Positions 18,245 to 27,603 of a stretch of 39,482 bases of DNA are shown in pieces (position 1 is the stretch's first letter; each line of letters opens with the position of its first letter). The DNA lies in the NCBI GenBank assembly GCA_031266055.1, contig JAISBT010000027.1, forward strand, positions 1 through 39,482, written 5' to 3'. Origin of the DNA: Deltaproteobacteria bacterium (GTDB taxonomy: Bacteria; Desulfobacterota; Desulfovibrionia; Desulfovibrionales; Desulfovibrionaceae). Made by a program: the position numbers and the translations under genes. Under the pieces are notes generated by a model that had not been told where the DNA came from, did not search any database, and saw only the letters and a list, made by a program, of their open reading frames with translations.

Positions 18245-19564
18245 ATGCCTATGTTCACCAAGCAGGACGCGCTTGATTATCACGCCAAAATCCGCCCGGG
18301 CAAGCTTGAAGTCATGCCCATCAAACCTTTCCGCAACCAGAAAGACCTCTCCCTTGCCTACAGCCCTGGGGTCGCCGAAGCCTGCAACGCCATCCGGGAC
18401 AACCCGGAGGACGCCTATGCCTATACCGGGAAGGGCAACCTGGTGGGCGTGGTTTCCAACGGCACCGCGGTGCTCGGCCTGGGCAACATCGGCCCCCTGG
18501 CCGGCAAACCGGTCATGGAGGGCAAAGGCCTGCTCTTCAAAATATTCGCCGATGTGGATGCTTACGACATCAACATAGCCGAAAAAGACCCGGACAAACT
18601 CTGCGATATTGTAGCCGCCCTGGAACCGACCTTCGGAGGCATCAACCTTGAAGACATCAAGGCTCCGGAATGCTTCCACGTGGAATCCACGCTCAAAAAA
18701 CGCATGGCCATACCCGTATTCCATGACGACCAGCACGGTACCGCCATCATTTCCCTGGCGGCCATGCTGAATGCCCTGAGCATAACGGGAAAGGACATAG
18801 CGAATTTACGCATAGTCATCTCCGGGGCCGGCGCCGCCGCTGTCGCCTGCGCCCGCCTCTACCGCAGCGTGGGCGTGGATCCCGAAAACATAGCCATGTT
18901 TGATTCCCGGGGGCATATCAACAATCTGCGTACCGGGCTGAACCCGGAAAAGCAGGAGTTTGCCGGCAAAGCGCATTATTCCTCGCTTGCGGAAGCCATG
19001 CGGGGGGCCGACTGCTTTTTGGGCGTTTCCGCGGCGGGCATTGTGAGCAAGGATATGGTCGGGAGCATGAGTAAAAACTGCCCGGTCATCTTTGCCTGCG
19101 CCAATCCTGACCCGGAAATCACCTATGCCGACGCCAAGGAAGCCCGGCCGGATGCGATAGTGGCCACCGGCAGATCCGACTTCCCCAACCAGGTCAACAA
19201 TGTGCTCGGCTTTCCGAGTATTTTCAGAGGCGCCCTGGACGTACGCGCCACCGGCATTACCGAAGGCATGAAAATCGCGGCGGCCATGGCTATTGCCCAA
19301 CTGGCCAAGGAACCGGTGCCGGATTACGTTCTTGAGGCTTACGGCGTGAAAGAGTTGAAATTCGGGCTGGACTACATGCTCCCCAAGGCTCTGGATCTGC
19401 GGCTTGTGGAATGGGTCGCGGGCGCGGTGGTGCAGGCGGCCATGCGGGAAGGCGTTGCCGGGAACCCCATCAACGATCTTGAAGCCTATAAAAAACAGAT
19501 CCGGGAACGCCTCCAGGCTTCCCACGCCCGCATGGAAGGGCTGTTGAAAGCCTACGGTTTATAA
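18245..19564 (+). CDS. NAD(P)-dependent malic enzyme
   Basis: [127 protein letters not shown] before ATG 18245. Confidence 0.97.
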   Translation: MPMFTKQDALDYHAKIRPGKLEVMPIKPFRNQKDLSLAYSPGVAEACNAIRDNPEDAYAYTGKGNLVGVVSNGTAVLGLGNIGPLAGKPVMEGKGLLFKIFADVDAYDINIAEKDPDKLCDIVAALEPTFGGINLEDIKAPECFHVESTLKKRMAIPVFHDDQHGTAIISLAAMLNALSITGKDIANLRIVISGAGAAAVACARLYRSVGVDPENIAMFDSRGHINNLRTGLNPEKQEFAGKAHYSSLAEAMRGADCFLGVSAAGIVSKDMVGSMSKNCPVIFACANPDPEITYADAKEARPDAIVATGRSDFPNQVNNVLGFPSIFRGALDVRATGITEGMKIAAAMAIAQLAKEPVPDYVLEAYGVKELKFGLDYMLPKALDLRLVEWVAGAVVQAAMREGVAGNPINDLEAYKKQIRERLQASHARMEGLLKAYGL

Positions 19565-19576
19565 TCCGATTCCAAT

Positions 19577-19611
19577 ACTCCAGCGGTTGCGCGGCGCGCA
19601 ACCGCTGGAGT
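19577..19611 (+). terminator. Intrinsic-terminator-like hairpin, 16-bp perfect stem ACTCCAGCGGTTGCGC-GGC-GCGCAACCGCTGGAGT followed by TTAT
   Basis: Direct reading, 13 nt after the malic enzyme stop; short U-tract. Confidence 0.7.
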
Positions 19612-19644
19612 TTATAAAACACATCCTCCCGGTGGCTTAAATCA

Positions 19645-19794
19645 ATGGATCTTGTCGTTTTTCTCGCGGGCCTGGCCATAACTGTAGGAGTGCTCCTGCG
19701 TCTGCAAAAAAAGATCAACGCGGAATATACTCCGCGCGAACAGCCGCGGGATCTTCAAAAAACAGCCGTGCGACCTCCGGATGACCGCCCCTGA
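19645..19794 (+). CDS. Small single-TM protein, translationally coupled to the polyferredoxin gene
   Basis: MDLVVFLAGLAITVGVLLRLQKKINAEYTPREQPRDLQKTAVRPPDDRP*; below the ORF-track length cutoff; stop overlaps the next ATG (19781) by 14 nt. Confidence 0.55.
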   Translation: MDLVVFLAGLAITVGVLLRLQKKINAEYTPREQPRDLQKTAVRPPDDRP

Positions 19795-20821
19795 ACGCAT
19801 GCGCTTACTGCGGGTCTGCATCCAGACCCTGGCGGCCGCGCTGTTTATAGCGGCTCTCTGGGATTTTTATCAATATTTCAACTGGGCTTCCTACAACGGC
19901 CCTGGGGAAGGGCCGCCCTTTTACCCCCGCCCCGCGCTGTTGGAAGCTTTTTTGCCGGCCAGCGCCCTTGCGGCCGCAAAAAACTTTTTTTCCGGGTATG
20001 GCTTTGATTCCGTCCACCCGGCGGGATTAACCGTCTTTTTTGCGGCCGTACTCATCTCTTTGACGGCCCGCAAAAGCTTTTGCGGCTATCTTTGCCCGGC
20101 CGGACTGCTGTGCGAACTCCTGAGCCGTCTGGGCGCAAGCGCGGACAAAAAGCTGGGATCGCCTCTGGGCTTGCCCCGACGCCCCGGCAAGTTGATTTCG
20201 CTGCTCATCTCCTGCCCGAAATATATTCTGCTGGCCGGTATCCTCTGGGTGATTTTCGCGCGTCTGTCGCCGGAAGACCTCCGGGCTTTCCTGGACAGCC
20301 CCTACAATAAAACTCTGGACAGCAGAATATGGCTCTTTTTTACCCAACCCTCACAAGAGGCCCTGATCGGCCTGGGAGTGATTTTTGCAGGCTCCATACT
20401 GACGCCGGGGTTCTGGTGCCGGGGGTTCTGCCCTTACGGCGCGCTGCTGGGGCTTTTTTCCTTTTTGTCTCCTTTGGCCGTGCGGCGGGATAAAACAAAC
20501 TGCACTTACTGCCGCCGCTGTACCCGCGCCTGCCCGGCGAGAATTGCGGTACATGAAGCCGCCCGCGTGAGCAGCCCGGAATGCCGGGGCTGCCTTGAAT
20601 GCGTTGCGGCCTGTCCGGTTGAAGGCTGCCTGAAAGTCCAGGCCGGATACCGGAGCGAAAAGAAACGCTTGCGCCGCGCTCCTGTATGGCTCATCCCCCT
20701 GCTCTGCGTGGCGGCCATGGGCGCGGCTTATTTTCTTGCCCTGTACAGCGGGCACTGGCACAGCCAAATGACGCCCCTGGAATTGAAAACACTGCACCGG
20801 GATATCTTTATGCCGAATTGA
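19781..20821 (+). CDS. NapH/CcoG-like polytopic 4Fe-4S binding protein
   Basis: FCGYLCPAGLLCELLS, FWCRGFCPYGALLG, CTYCRRCTRACP and CRGCLECVAACPVEGC cysteine motifs with several TM segments. Confidence 0.88.
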   Translation: MTAPERMRLLRVCIQTLAAALFIAALWDFYQYFNWASYNGPGEGPPFYPRPALLEAFLPASALAAAKNFFSGYGFDSVHPAGLTVFFAAVLISLTARKSFCGYLCPAGLLCELLSRLGASADKKLGSPLGLPRRPGKLISLLISCPKYILLAGILWVIFARLSPEDLRAFLDSPYNKTLDSRIWLFFTQPSQEALIGLGVIFAGSILTPGFWCRGFCPYGALLGLFSFLSPLAVRRDKTNCTYCRRCTRACPARIAVHEAARVSSPECRGCLECVAACPVEGCLKVQAGYRSEKKRLRRAPVWLIPLLCVAAMGAAYFLALYSGHWHSQMTPLELKTLHRDIFMPN

Positions 20822-20867
20822 TTAAACTCTTTTCCATTCCGGCCGATGAGAGCATCAAGGAGTCAGT

Positions 20868-21545
20868 ATGAGCGTCACCGGCCTTCTTGGGCTTAGCGGA
20901 AAAACCCACCTGGAAGATATTGCGGATTCTTTTGCCTTTGATCTTTCCAAACGCATATCCGCCAGCCAAAAATTGAACAACGCCAAGGAAGCGGACGCTC
21001 TTGACCCGGAAAACTCCGCCGCCCGAGAAGAAAAGTTCGGGCAGTTGCGCAGGCTGGAGCAGGCCCTCGGCGGCGTCGTGAATTATATGGCTGAAACTCA
21101 TGGGGAAAAAGCCGCCGGCGTTATGCTCGGGCTGGTTTATAAACGCCTGGGGCAGGACGAAATTACCGAGGAGAATCTGGGTAACGCCTTTCTGGATGTA
21201 ACCCGTTTCATTGACGCCAACTTCGGTTTCGCCGAGGGCGACGCTTTTATGGCGGAGCTTAACGGCAGCCTTAATGCGGCCATGAATGATTTTTTCGACA
21301 ACGGTCTGAATGAGCGCTTTATGGCGGCGCCGGCCGGTTGGGACAGCGCTGCCGCGGGCGTGAGTCCGGAAGGGCTGCGGGATAAGCTGACGGCTGAAGC
21401 CGCCCGCTATGCCGAATCCGTATTATCCATGCTCAAGGAAGCCCGTGCCGGGCAGCCTGAAAAATCCAATCCCGGAATTATGGACTATGTTCAATCCCGG
21501 CAAAGTTATACTTTGCGGGGTGTCATGCTGAATGCTTCGGTTTGA
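20868..21545 (+). CDS. Conserved-looking hypothetical protein (soluble, helical)
   Basis: Good RBS (aaggagtcagtATG), 225 aa, no family recognised. Confidence 0.6.
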   Translation: MSVTGLLGLSGKTHLEDIADSFAFDLSKRISASQKLNNAKEADALDPENSAAREEKFGQLRRLEQALGGVVNYMAETHGEKAAGVMLGLVYKRLGQDEITEENLGNAFLDVTRFIDANFGFAEGDAFMAELNGSLNAAMNDFFDNGLNERFMAAPAGWDSAAAGVSPEGLRDKLTAEAARYAESVLSMLKEARAGQPEKSNPGIMDYVQSRQSYTLRGVMLNASV

Positions 21546-21601
21546 AAAATTTGAACCGCGTATAGCGGCACAAAAATATACGGCTGAGGGGGTAACAGCA
21601 T

Positions 21602-21635
21602 AAAGTCCGCCAAGAGTAAACTTTTGGCGGACTTT
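21602..21635. terminator. Hairpin AAAGTCCGCCAA...TTGGCGGACTTT downstream of 20868-21545
   Basis: 12-bp perfect arms; lies directly against the AGAGC palindrome at 21636. Confidence 0.5.
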
Positions 21636-21671
21636 AGAGCGTTTTATACATTTTCAATGTTAAAATGCTCT
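21636..21671. repeat. AGAGC..GCTCT palindrome, solo copy
   Basis: agagcgttttatacattttcaatgttaaaatgctct; same outer and inner stem layout as 136-170. Confidence 0.85.
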
Positions 21672-21738
21672 ACTTCTGTACATTTTCTTCTATTGATGCT
21701 GCAAGCTGATCAAATTCGAACTGCAAAGGAGAAGGACG

Positions 21739-22515
21739 GTGAATAAGCTTTTGTTTTCCTCGGTCATGTGCCTTGCTTTTTTCACCTTTTGCTGCCCTGC
21801 CGCCCAAGCTGCGCCCGAAATTGATCCCTCGGTGTTCAACGGTCGCTGGATGACGGATCTACAGGCCACCGGGGTATTTCGAGAACAGCTTGGCCTTGGC
21901 GGCTTCTCCGCTGACATGATTGTCCATCTCACGGAGGAACGCTGGTGGGATGTAAATTTTGAATCTTCAACCATGACGGAAAACCGGAACAAATACATAA
22001 TACGGGATATTCCAATTGAATTTGAAATCCGATCCGGACAAATTCATATAGCCCGGAAAGACAAACAGCTTGGCAGCCAGATTTGTACCTGGAAAGCCAG
22101 GGACAATGACACGGTTGAATTTGTCTGCCGGGGTGATACAGAGTGGGAGCTTGTCCTGGTTCGCGACATACAGAAAAATTATAGCGGGATCTGGGGGATA
22201 TCCGATGTAGACGCTGTTATCCGCGAGTTTGCAAAGGGCGCTGATGCAGACGGGCAGGAAGAAATGCGGGAGATTTTGCAAAATACCCGGCTGACGTTGG
22301 ACTTCGACAAAGAGAGACTGGACTGGAATCTATCCGAGTTTGGAGGCGGATATTTTACAGTGACTATCCGGGGGAGAAACGAACGGGCGCTTTTAGTCCC
22401 CAGTTTGCGTGCAAATGTTGAAACATGGATTACCATCATCTTTGAAGACCAAGACAATATATCATATACCACGGACTATGGCTTTTCCGCCCGCCTGATG
22501 CGCATCAAGGAATAA
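21739..22515 (+). CDS. Secreted hypothetical protein with a possible internal duplication
   Basis: Signal peptide MNKLLFSSVMCLAFFTFCCPAAQAA; GTG start with AAAGGAGAAGG; two segments each beginning aromatic-x-G-x-W (FNGRWMTDLQATGVFRE / YSGIWGISDVDAVIRE). Confidence 0.65.
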   Translation: MNKLLFSSVMCLAFFTFCCPAAQAAPEIDPSVFNGRWMTDLQATGVFREQLGLGGFSADMIVHLTEERWWDVNFESSTMTENRNKYIIRDIPIEFEIRSGQIHIARKDKQLGSQICTWKARDNDTVEFVCRGDTEWELVLVRDIQKNYSGIWGISDVDAVIREFAKGADADGQEEMREILQNTRLTLDFDKERLDWNLSEFGGGYFTVTIRGRNERALLVPSLRANVETWITIIFEDQDNISYTTDYGFSARLMRIKE

Positions 22516-22563
22516 CTGAAGCCACAGGAGTGTGCATAAGACTGTGATTTGCCGGACAAGGCG

Positions 22564-22845
22564 CTATCCCCGGCTTTCTCTATACGCTTTGGCTTTTTGG
22601 GAAAGTTCGCCCAATGTCATCCCCTCAAAAAGTTTTTCACTCCATTTTGTGTAGTCGAAAGGGTTTCGTTGGATAAGGGCGATAAATTTTTTGGCTTCGA
22701 CAAGTCCAAGTTTTTCAATGAGCGCGTTCATCCCTTCATCTTGACGGCGAAGCAAGTTCGCCTTGCGATAATTTCGCGGCAAGGATTTGCATGGCAAACC
22801 CTTGCAGAGCGGCTCGACATTTTCAATGTCAAACCGCTCTAACAA
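22564..22845 (-). CDS. Small orphan protein (possibly antitoxin-like); core MNALIEKLGLVEAKKFIALIQRNPFDYTKWSEKLFEGMTLGELSQKAKAYRESRG from 22731
   Basis: Core looks like a real protein family; the first ~38 codons are translated from dispersed repeat sequence (22753-22840), so the 5' end is doubtful. Confidence 0.5.
   Translation of the reverse strand: MLERFDIENVEPLCKGLPCKSLPRNYRKANLLRRQDEGMNALIEKLGLVEAKKFIALIQRNPFDYTKWSEKLFEGMTLGELSQKAKAYRESRG
22753..22840. repeat. Composite repeat: tail module (39 bp identical to 27282-27320) plus palindrome 22806-22840
   Basis: caagttcgccttgcgataatttcgcggcaaggatttgca identical at both loci; agagcggctcgacattttcaatgtcaaaccgctct hairpin. Confidence 0.88.
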
Positions 22846-22862
22846 CGTGAAACGGCATTACT

Positions 22863-24290
22863 CTAAAATCTGATGTTGACCATCAGATTCAGGCGATGGC
22901 GGTCAAATCCCCGGGTCCAGATGTTGGAATCGCGCCGGATATAGCTGTATTGCAGCACCGGCGTAAGGCCCCAGGCCGTAAAGGCGCTGCTGGACAGGGA
23001 AGCGGTAAATCCCCACACGGTATCCTTACGTGTGGTTTCATCCAAGCGGTTATCTCTGGTTACATACCATTGGGGAGCCTTATAGCCGGATCTCGCGAGG
23101 CTGCCTTCCAGAAAAAGCGCGAAGCTATGGGGCAAAATCCGGTACGCCCCCAGCGCGTAGCGCCAGTTATCGCTGGCATAGGCGCGCGCCCGTGTTTCGT
23201 CCCGCAGGAATTGCGCCCCGGCCTGTACAAAGGTTCGCTCATTCAGGATGTAGCGGGGCTGGAAACGAAATCCCCAGGATTGCCCGTGCAAAAAGCTGTG
23301 CACATAGGGGTCGTCATAATCCGTCGTCCCCCAGGAAGCGCCGCCGTCCAGAATCAACGGGCCGAAATTCTGCCGCGCGTCCAGGCGCATCCCGTATTCC
23401 CGGCTGTATTCCTTCCCTCCGTACCAGCGTTTGCGGAAGGTGGGCTGCAGGCTCGCTTCGCCGCTTTCCCACAAGCGGCGCGGCCCCAGCGCCATATACA
23501 GCGTATGGTCGTCATAATCGCGCTGCTCATACATCAGGCCGTTTAAACCCACTGTGGCCCGCAACCCCCAGTCCCGGCTGATGCGCCGGAAATAATCCAG
23601 CGTGGCCCCGCCGGACAGCCCGAAGCCGCTCTTCTTCGCCTCCAGCGGGCGGCAAAGAGTTCCGAAGGTAGTGTCAATGCATTCCTCGCTGCCGCCGGAA
23701 GCCTGGCTGATATTGGAATCGGAAACCGGGGTCAGGAAAAAATCCAGGGTCCAGTCTTTCTGCCGCCGGATCAGATCCAGAAAGACCTCCACCTTTTCCA
23801 GCACCGGCGGCGGGAGGTCGCCGCCCTTGACCAGCTCGAACTGAAAGGCCGCATCTTCGTAGTTTTTATCCAGAAAGTAGGCTCTGGCCAAATCCAGGCG
23901 CACCCGGGGCAGATCCGGGTGGGTGTTGAGGATGATTTGCAGACTGGAGGCCGCCGCACGGTATTTACCTTCCCGCAGCAGGATTTGGGCCAACTGGAAC
24001 CCGGCTTCGACCCGAAAATCCTCGTTACGGGTCTTTTCCAGGACGGCGGCGTATATCTCGCGGGCCTCTTCCAGATGTCCGGCCTGCATGAGCCGCCCGG
24101 CCAGAGCCAAGGCCTCCCTTTCGGAAAGAACGCGGCTGCCCTCCTGTCCGGACGCGGCCGGAGCGGAGGGTTGGCCCGCATCTCCGGCCGCGCGGTTTAC
24201 GCCGCCTGTCCCCTCCTCCGCCCCGGCCAGGGTTGAAAGCCCCACAGCGAGGAGGCAGAGAAACAATCCGGCGGGAAAGCAGTGGGGCAT
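22863..24290 (-). CDS. Surface lipoprotein assembly modifier (Slam/DUF560): N-terminal TPR region, C-terminal outer-membrane beta-barrel
   Basis: Signal peptide; TPR-like YRAAASSLQIILNTHPDLPRVRLDLARAYFLDKNYEDAAFQFE; DFFLTPVSDSNISQAS; barrel-like end with terminal Phe (HRLNLMVNIRF). Confidence 0.85.
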   Translation of the reverse strand: MPHCFPAGLFLCLLAVGLSTLAGAEEGTGGVNRAAGDAGQPSAPAASGQEGSRVLSEREALALAGRLMQAGHLEEAREIYAAVLEKTRNEDFRVEAGFQLAQILLREGKYRAAASSLQIILNTHPDLPRVRLDLARAYFLDKNYEDAAFQFELVKGGDLPPPVLEKVEVFLDLIRRQKDWTLDFFLTPVSDSNISQASGGSEECIDTTFGTLCRPLEAKKSGFGLSGGATLDYFRRISRDWGLRATVGLNGLMYEQRDYDDHTLYMALGPRRLWESGEASLQPTFRKRWYGGKEYSREYGMRLDARQNFGPLILDGGASWGTTDYDDPYVHSFLHGQSWGFRFQPRYILNERTFVQAGAQFLRDETRARAYASDNWRYALGAYRILPHSFALFLEGSLARSGYKAPQWYVTRDNRLDETTRKDTVWGFTASLSSSAFTAWGLTPVLQYSYIRRDSNIWTRGFDRHRLNLMVNIRF

Positions 24291-24294
24291 GAAG

Positions 24295-25464
24295 TTACCG
24301 CTTCACCCCGAAAGCGCCGGAGATGGTGATTTCACCTTCTTCACCTGGAAGGTCGCTATAGGCTTGAAACTTGCCGACAGCCTCGCCGGCAAAGCCATCG
24401 CTACTGCCGCCTTTGTAAAATCCGCCGGCAACCTGGCCTTCCGTGAAGACTGCCGCGTCCCAGTTCCTACTGGCATCGGTAATGTTGGAAAGGCCCACCG
24501 AGAGAGAATCGTTCGACCAGTCGCCCAGCGTGGAACCGCTGACAGCCACACCGGACCAGGTGACGTCAAAGTAGTCCGGAAGACCCACAACCAGCGTTCC
24601 GGTGGTGCCGTTGACAGTCAGGCTGGCTGTCGCATCGTTGAAGAACGTATACGTGCCGAAGTCCGGGCCTTGAGCATAGTGTGAAAGCAGGGCTACCGCG
24701 TTGCCGGTGAAGGCGGCGGAGGACGGAGCGTCCAGCTTCTGCGCGTCCACGCCGCCGAAGAGAGGTTCCATGGCCAGTATATGCCCCTCGGACGTAAGCG
24801 AATGAACGCCCTCGCTGGAGACATATTCGCCCTGCCAGACTTGCTCGGCAATCCACGCGCCGAAGGTGGAATGCTCAAGGGCAACCAGATCCTTGTTCAT
24901 AATAAGCTGTGTTTTGCCGTTCCCGACTTCCCCTGTTAAATATTCTGTATGCTCAGGATCGTCCGGATCCGTGAAAATCAGTTCATGGTTATACTCGCGG
25001 GCCTCCAAGAGCGCTGGATCCCTGACGACAGCATTTATTTTGCCAATCATGTCGTCAGTAGTATCCGTCTCGCCTACTATAAGATTTCCTTGTTCAACTT
25101 CATAGAAATAGACATCCTTATCGGCGCCGGTCGCAAATTTGGCTATTTCGTTTCCTTGGTCGTTTTTAATGACGAACGAGCCGCTATCATCCAACTTGAA
25201 CCCGTCGTCATCGCCAAACGTTATTCCTTGCGCCGCTGATGCCTGCGTACCTGCTCCGGTATTCGAGTTGTCCGCCGCCACCGCCTCGCCTTTCATAGCC
25301 TCCGTAAAGCCCAAATCGGCTTTCGTCATTGCGGCGGGCAGAGAAGCGGATCCCCCTCCGCCCCCTCCGCCGCCTCCGCCGCAGGCCGCCAGAGCCAATG
25401 CGCTGCCGAGCATCAGGCAGGCCATGAAAAACCGCTTCGCCATATCCGTTCCGAAATGTTTCAT
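24295..25464 (-). CDS. Gly-rich surface lipoprotein, candidate Slam substrate (TbpB/fHbp-like C-terminal barrel)
   Basis: Lipobox LALAAC followed by GGGGGGGGGG; C-terminal AGGFYKGGSSDGFAGEAVGKFQ...ITISGAFGVKR; 4 nt upstream of slam; RBS AAGGAG before ATG 25464. Confidence 0.85.
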   Translation of the reverse strand: MKHFGTDMAKRFFMACLMLGSALALAACGGGGGGGGGGSASLPAAMTKADLGFTEAMKGEAVAADNSNTGAGTQASAAQGITFGDDDGFKLDDSGSFVIKNDQGNEIAKFATGADKDVYFYEVEQGNLIVGETDTTDDMIGKINAVVRDPALLEAREYNHELIFTDPDDPEHTEYLTGEVGNGKTQLIMNKDLVALEHSTFGAWIAEQVWQGEYVSSEGVHSLTSEGHILAMEPLFGGVDAQKLDAPSSAAFTGNAVALLSHYAQGPDFGTYTFFNDATASLTVNGTTGTLVVGLPDYFDVTWSGVAVSGSTLGDWSNDSLSVGLSNITDASRNWDAAVFTEGQVAGGFYKGGSSDGFAGEAVGKFQAYSDLPGEEGEITISGAFGVKR

Positions 25465-25644
25465 CTCGTCCTCTCCTTCTGGTTGAGTTGCCTTGCGCGG
25501 CCCGGCGTTCGGGCCGCCTTGAAACGGTGAAAAATGCGTTACAAAAACCGATACATCCTTTTTTATAATAAAACAAGGCGTATAAATCCTGTAAAAAATA
25601 AAAAAATAACCTATGCTTACCTTTTCAACCGGAAAGGAAGTCCA

Positions 25645-25968
25645 ATGGGAGACATCAGCAAAAGCCTGGGGCAGCGCATCCGTTCCCTGCGCGCCAGCCG
25701 GGAACTTTCCCAGGACGCTCTGGCGGAAAAGGCCGGAATGAGCGTGAAGCACCTGGGAAAAATCGAACGCGGAAGCGTCAACGCCTCCATCCAATGCCTG
25801 ACCGACCTCGCCAAAGCGCTCGACCTGCCCCTGCGGGACATTCTGGAGACGGAACACGAGCAAGGAAAGGAGGAACTTCTGGCCGAGCTGGACGCCTGTC
25901 TTCCCCGTCTGTCCCTCAAGGACGTGCGCATCGTCTACCGGCTGGTCACCATCCTCGCCGGGCGCTGA
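25645..25968 (+). CDS. XRE-family HTH regulator, divergent from the lipoprotein/slam operon
   Basis: LGQRIRSLRASRELSQDALAEKAGMSVKHLGKIERGSVNASIQCLTDLAKALDLPLRDIL. Confidence 0.93.
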   Translation: MGDISKSLGQRIRSLRASRELSQDALAEKAGMSVKHLGKIERGSVNASIQCLTDLAKALDLPLRDILETEHEQGKEELLAELDACLPRLSLKDVRIVYRLVTILAGR

Positions 25969-26012
25969 ATTCCCTTATCATTCATAAAAGTATGTTTGAT
26001 TGAGAAACGGTA

Positions 26013-27053
26013 TCACTCCCCGTCGTCTTCCCCCGCGTACATGTCCAGCATGTCTTCCAATTCCTCCCTGATTTGCCGGCGCAAGCCTTCCGGCTCCAGC
26101 AGAGTCGCGCCGTTGCCGAAGCTGAACACCCAGCCGATGAGTTCATTGCGGTCGGCGGCCCGGAAACGCAGTTCCACCCTGCCGTCGGGCAGAGCGACAA
26201 TTTCCTGATCATCGCTCCAGATACGTTCCTGAATGTATCCGCTGAAGACCTCGTCAAAGACAACGCGGACGGGGAATGCTTCATAGCCGACCAGACCGAA
26301 GGCTACCTGATGTTCAGGCAGGGGCGGGCAGTCCTCCAGAACACGGCGCGTCGGGACGCAGGAACAGATGCGGTGGATTGCCAGGGTCAGCGGATGTTTT
26401 ATTTCCAGCTTGCCCTTGCCTGTGACCAGCCAGCCCTCCGCGTTCAGATTCTCATACTCGGCGGTCAGGCGCAGGGGGACGAACTCGTAGCGTTGCAACG
26501 CGCTGTCGGGAAACTTGTATTCCAGCTCGCGGTATTCCACGGCGCACACCGTATGGGAGGAAATGGCCCCAAGCAGGGTTTCCATGCGGGCTTGAAACGG
26601 CGTGTAATCAATGCGCCCCCAGGACACGCGGGTGGCTTTGGGCAAGGTCGCCTCGCCCCGTTCTTCGGCATGTTCCATCAGGGTGGACACCTTGGCGATG
26701 CCCTCGTCGATGACGCGCTCAATGCCGTCCGGCAGAAGGCGTTGCAGCAGATCCCGGCAGAAGGACAATTTTTCCACCTCATCGCGCGTCAGGCCGATGT
26801 GCGGCGTGCCCGGCAGGATCCTCAACTGGTACCAGCGTCTGCCCCTGGCCCGGCCGCTGCGCTCTATGTCCGTCTCAATTTTCGCCACACCGGAAACTTC
26901 AATGGTTTCCATCATGCGCATGATGGTGGCCTTTGAGCACTCAAACTGCTTTGCCAGTTCCGTGAGCCAGAGCCGTCTGCCGAAAAACAGAAGCCGCGTG
27001 AACAAGAGCAGGGTTTTGTGCGTGGCGGTGGCATCAGTCCATTTTTTCGGCAT
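26013..27053 (-). CDS. WYL-domain HTH transcriptional regulator
   Basis: N-terminal wHTH (LWLTELAKQFECSKATIMRMMETIE); WYL-type core (CAVEYRELEYKF...YEFVPLRLTAEYENLNAEGWLVTGKG) and WCX-like C-terminus. Confidence 0.85.
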   Translation of the reverse strand: MPKKWTDATATHKTLLLFTRLLFFGRRLWLTELAKQFECSKATIMRMMETIEVSGVAKIETDIERSGRARGRRWYQLRILPGTPHIGLTRDEVEKLSFCRDLLQRLLPDGIERVIDEGIAKVSTLMEHAEERGEATLPKATRVSWGRIDYTPFQARMETLLGAISSHTVCAVEYRELEYKFPDSALQRYEFVPLRLTAEYENLNAEGWLVTGKGKLEIKHPLTLAIHRICSCVPTRRVLEDCPPLPEHQVAFGLVGYEAFPVRVVFDEVFSGYIQERIWSDDQEIVALPDGRVELRFRAADRNELIGWVFSFGNGATLLEPEGLRRQIREELEDMLDMYAGEDDGE

Positions 27054-27079
27054 GGCGTTTCCCTCCTGTTTCCCTGGAG

Positions 27080-27320
27080 CATTTTGCGCTTGAAATTACC
27101 GCTTGACGGCGAAGTATCGCTGCTGTCTTCATCCGTAGCTTCCTTCGTCGCAACGGCTGAAGCGCGGTAGCCGTTAGCCGGTCTTTCCGGCTTACGGATA
27201 GCGACAGCGGATCGAAGCTTCGCGCTCTGTGTTACCAATTGCTGTCTTCATCCGTAGCTTCCTTCGTCGCAACGGCTGAAACAAGTTCGCCTTGCGATAA
27301 TTTCGCGGCAAGGATTTGCA
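27080..27320. repeat. Composite dispersed repeat, copy 3: type-1 stem-loops at 27122-27163 and 27241-27281, type-2 hairpin between them
   Basis: GCTGTCTTCATCCGTA..AACGGCTGAA modules and CCGTTAGCCGGtctttCCGGCTTACGG hairpin. Confidence 0.85.
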
Positions 27321-27473
27321 CATTACCACAGCCGGATCCCAGAATCCGAAACGCGCCATATTTTTTTTCGCGTCCGGAAAAAAAAAGAGAGGAGAGCCAG
27401 GACGATGTGGCTCCCCTCCCCTTTTTTTGCGGAATTTTCAGGAAAAGTATGCAATAATCAAGGTTTATCTTGG

Positions 27474-27506
27474 AGCAATTTAATTTTGAGACGCTCCCTC
27501 CGGCAC
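27474..27506. repeat. Truncated leader module of the composite repeat
   Basis: gcaatttaattttgagacgctccctccggc as at 1-28 and 7294-7321. Confidence 0.8.
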
Positions 27507-27603
27507 TACGGCCTGTACCGGAAATTGGCCGAATGAGGGGCTACCTGTTTTCCGGCATGGCGCTTCCCTCCTGTTACCCGGGCCGTACGCCGACAGAGGG
27601 GAA

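Noticed and set aside
22549-22842. 97-aa plus-strand ORF
   Set aside because: Opposite strand of the small orphan protein and repeat; the minus-strand frame looks more protein-like
24694-25863. Long N-terminal extension of the lipoprotein ORF (from 25863)
   Set aside because: Lies antisense to the XRE regulator; the signal peptide and RBS place the start at 25464
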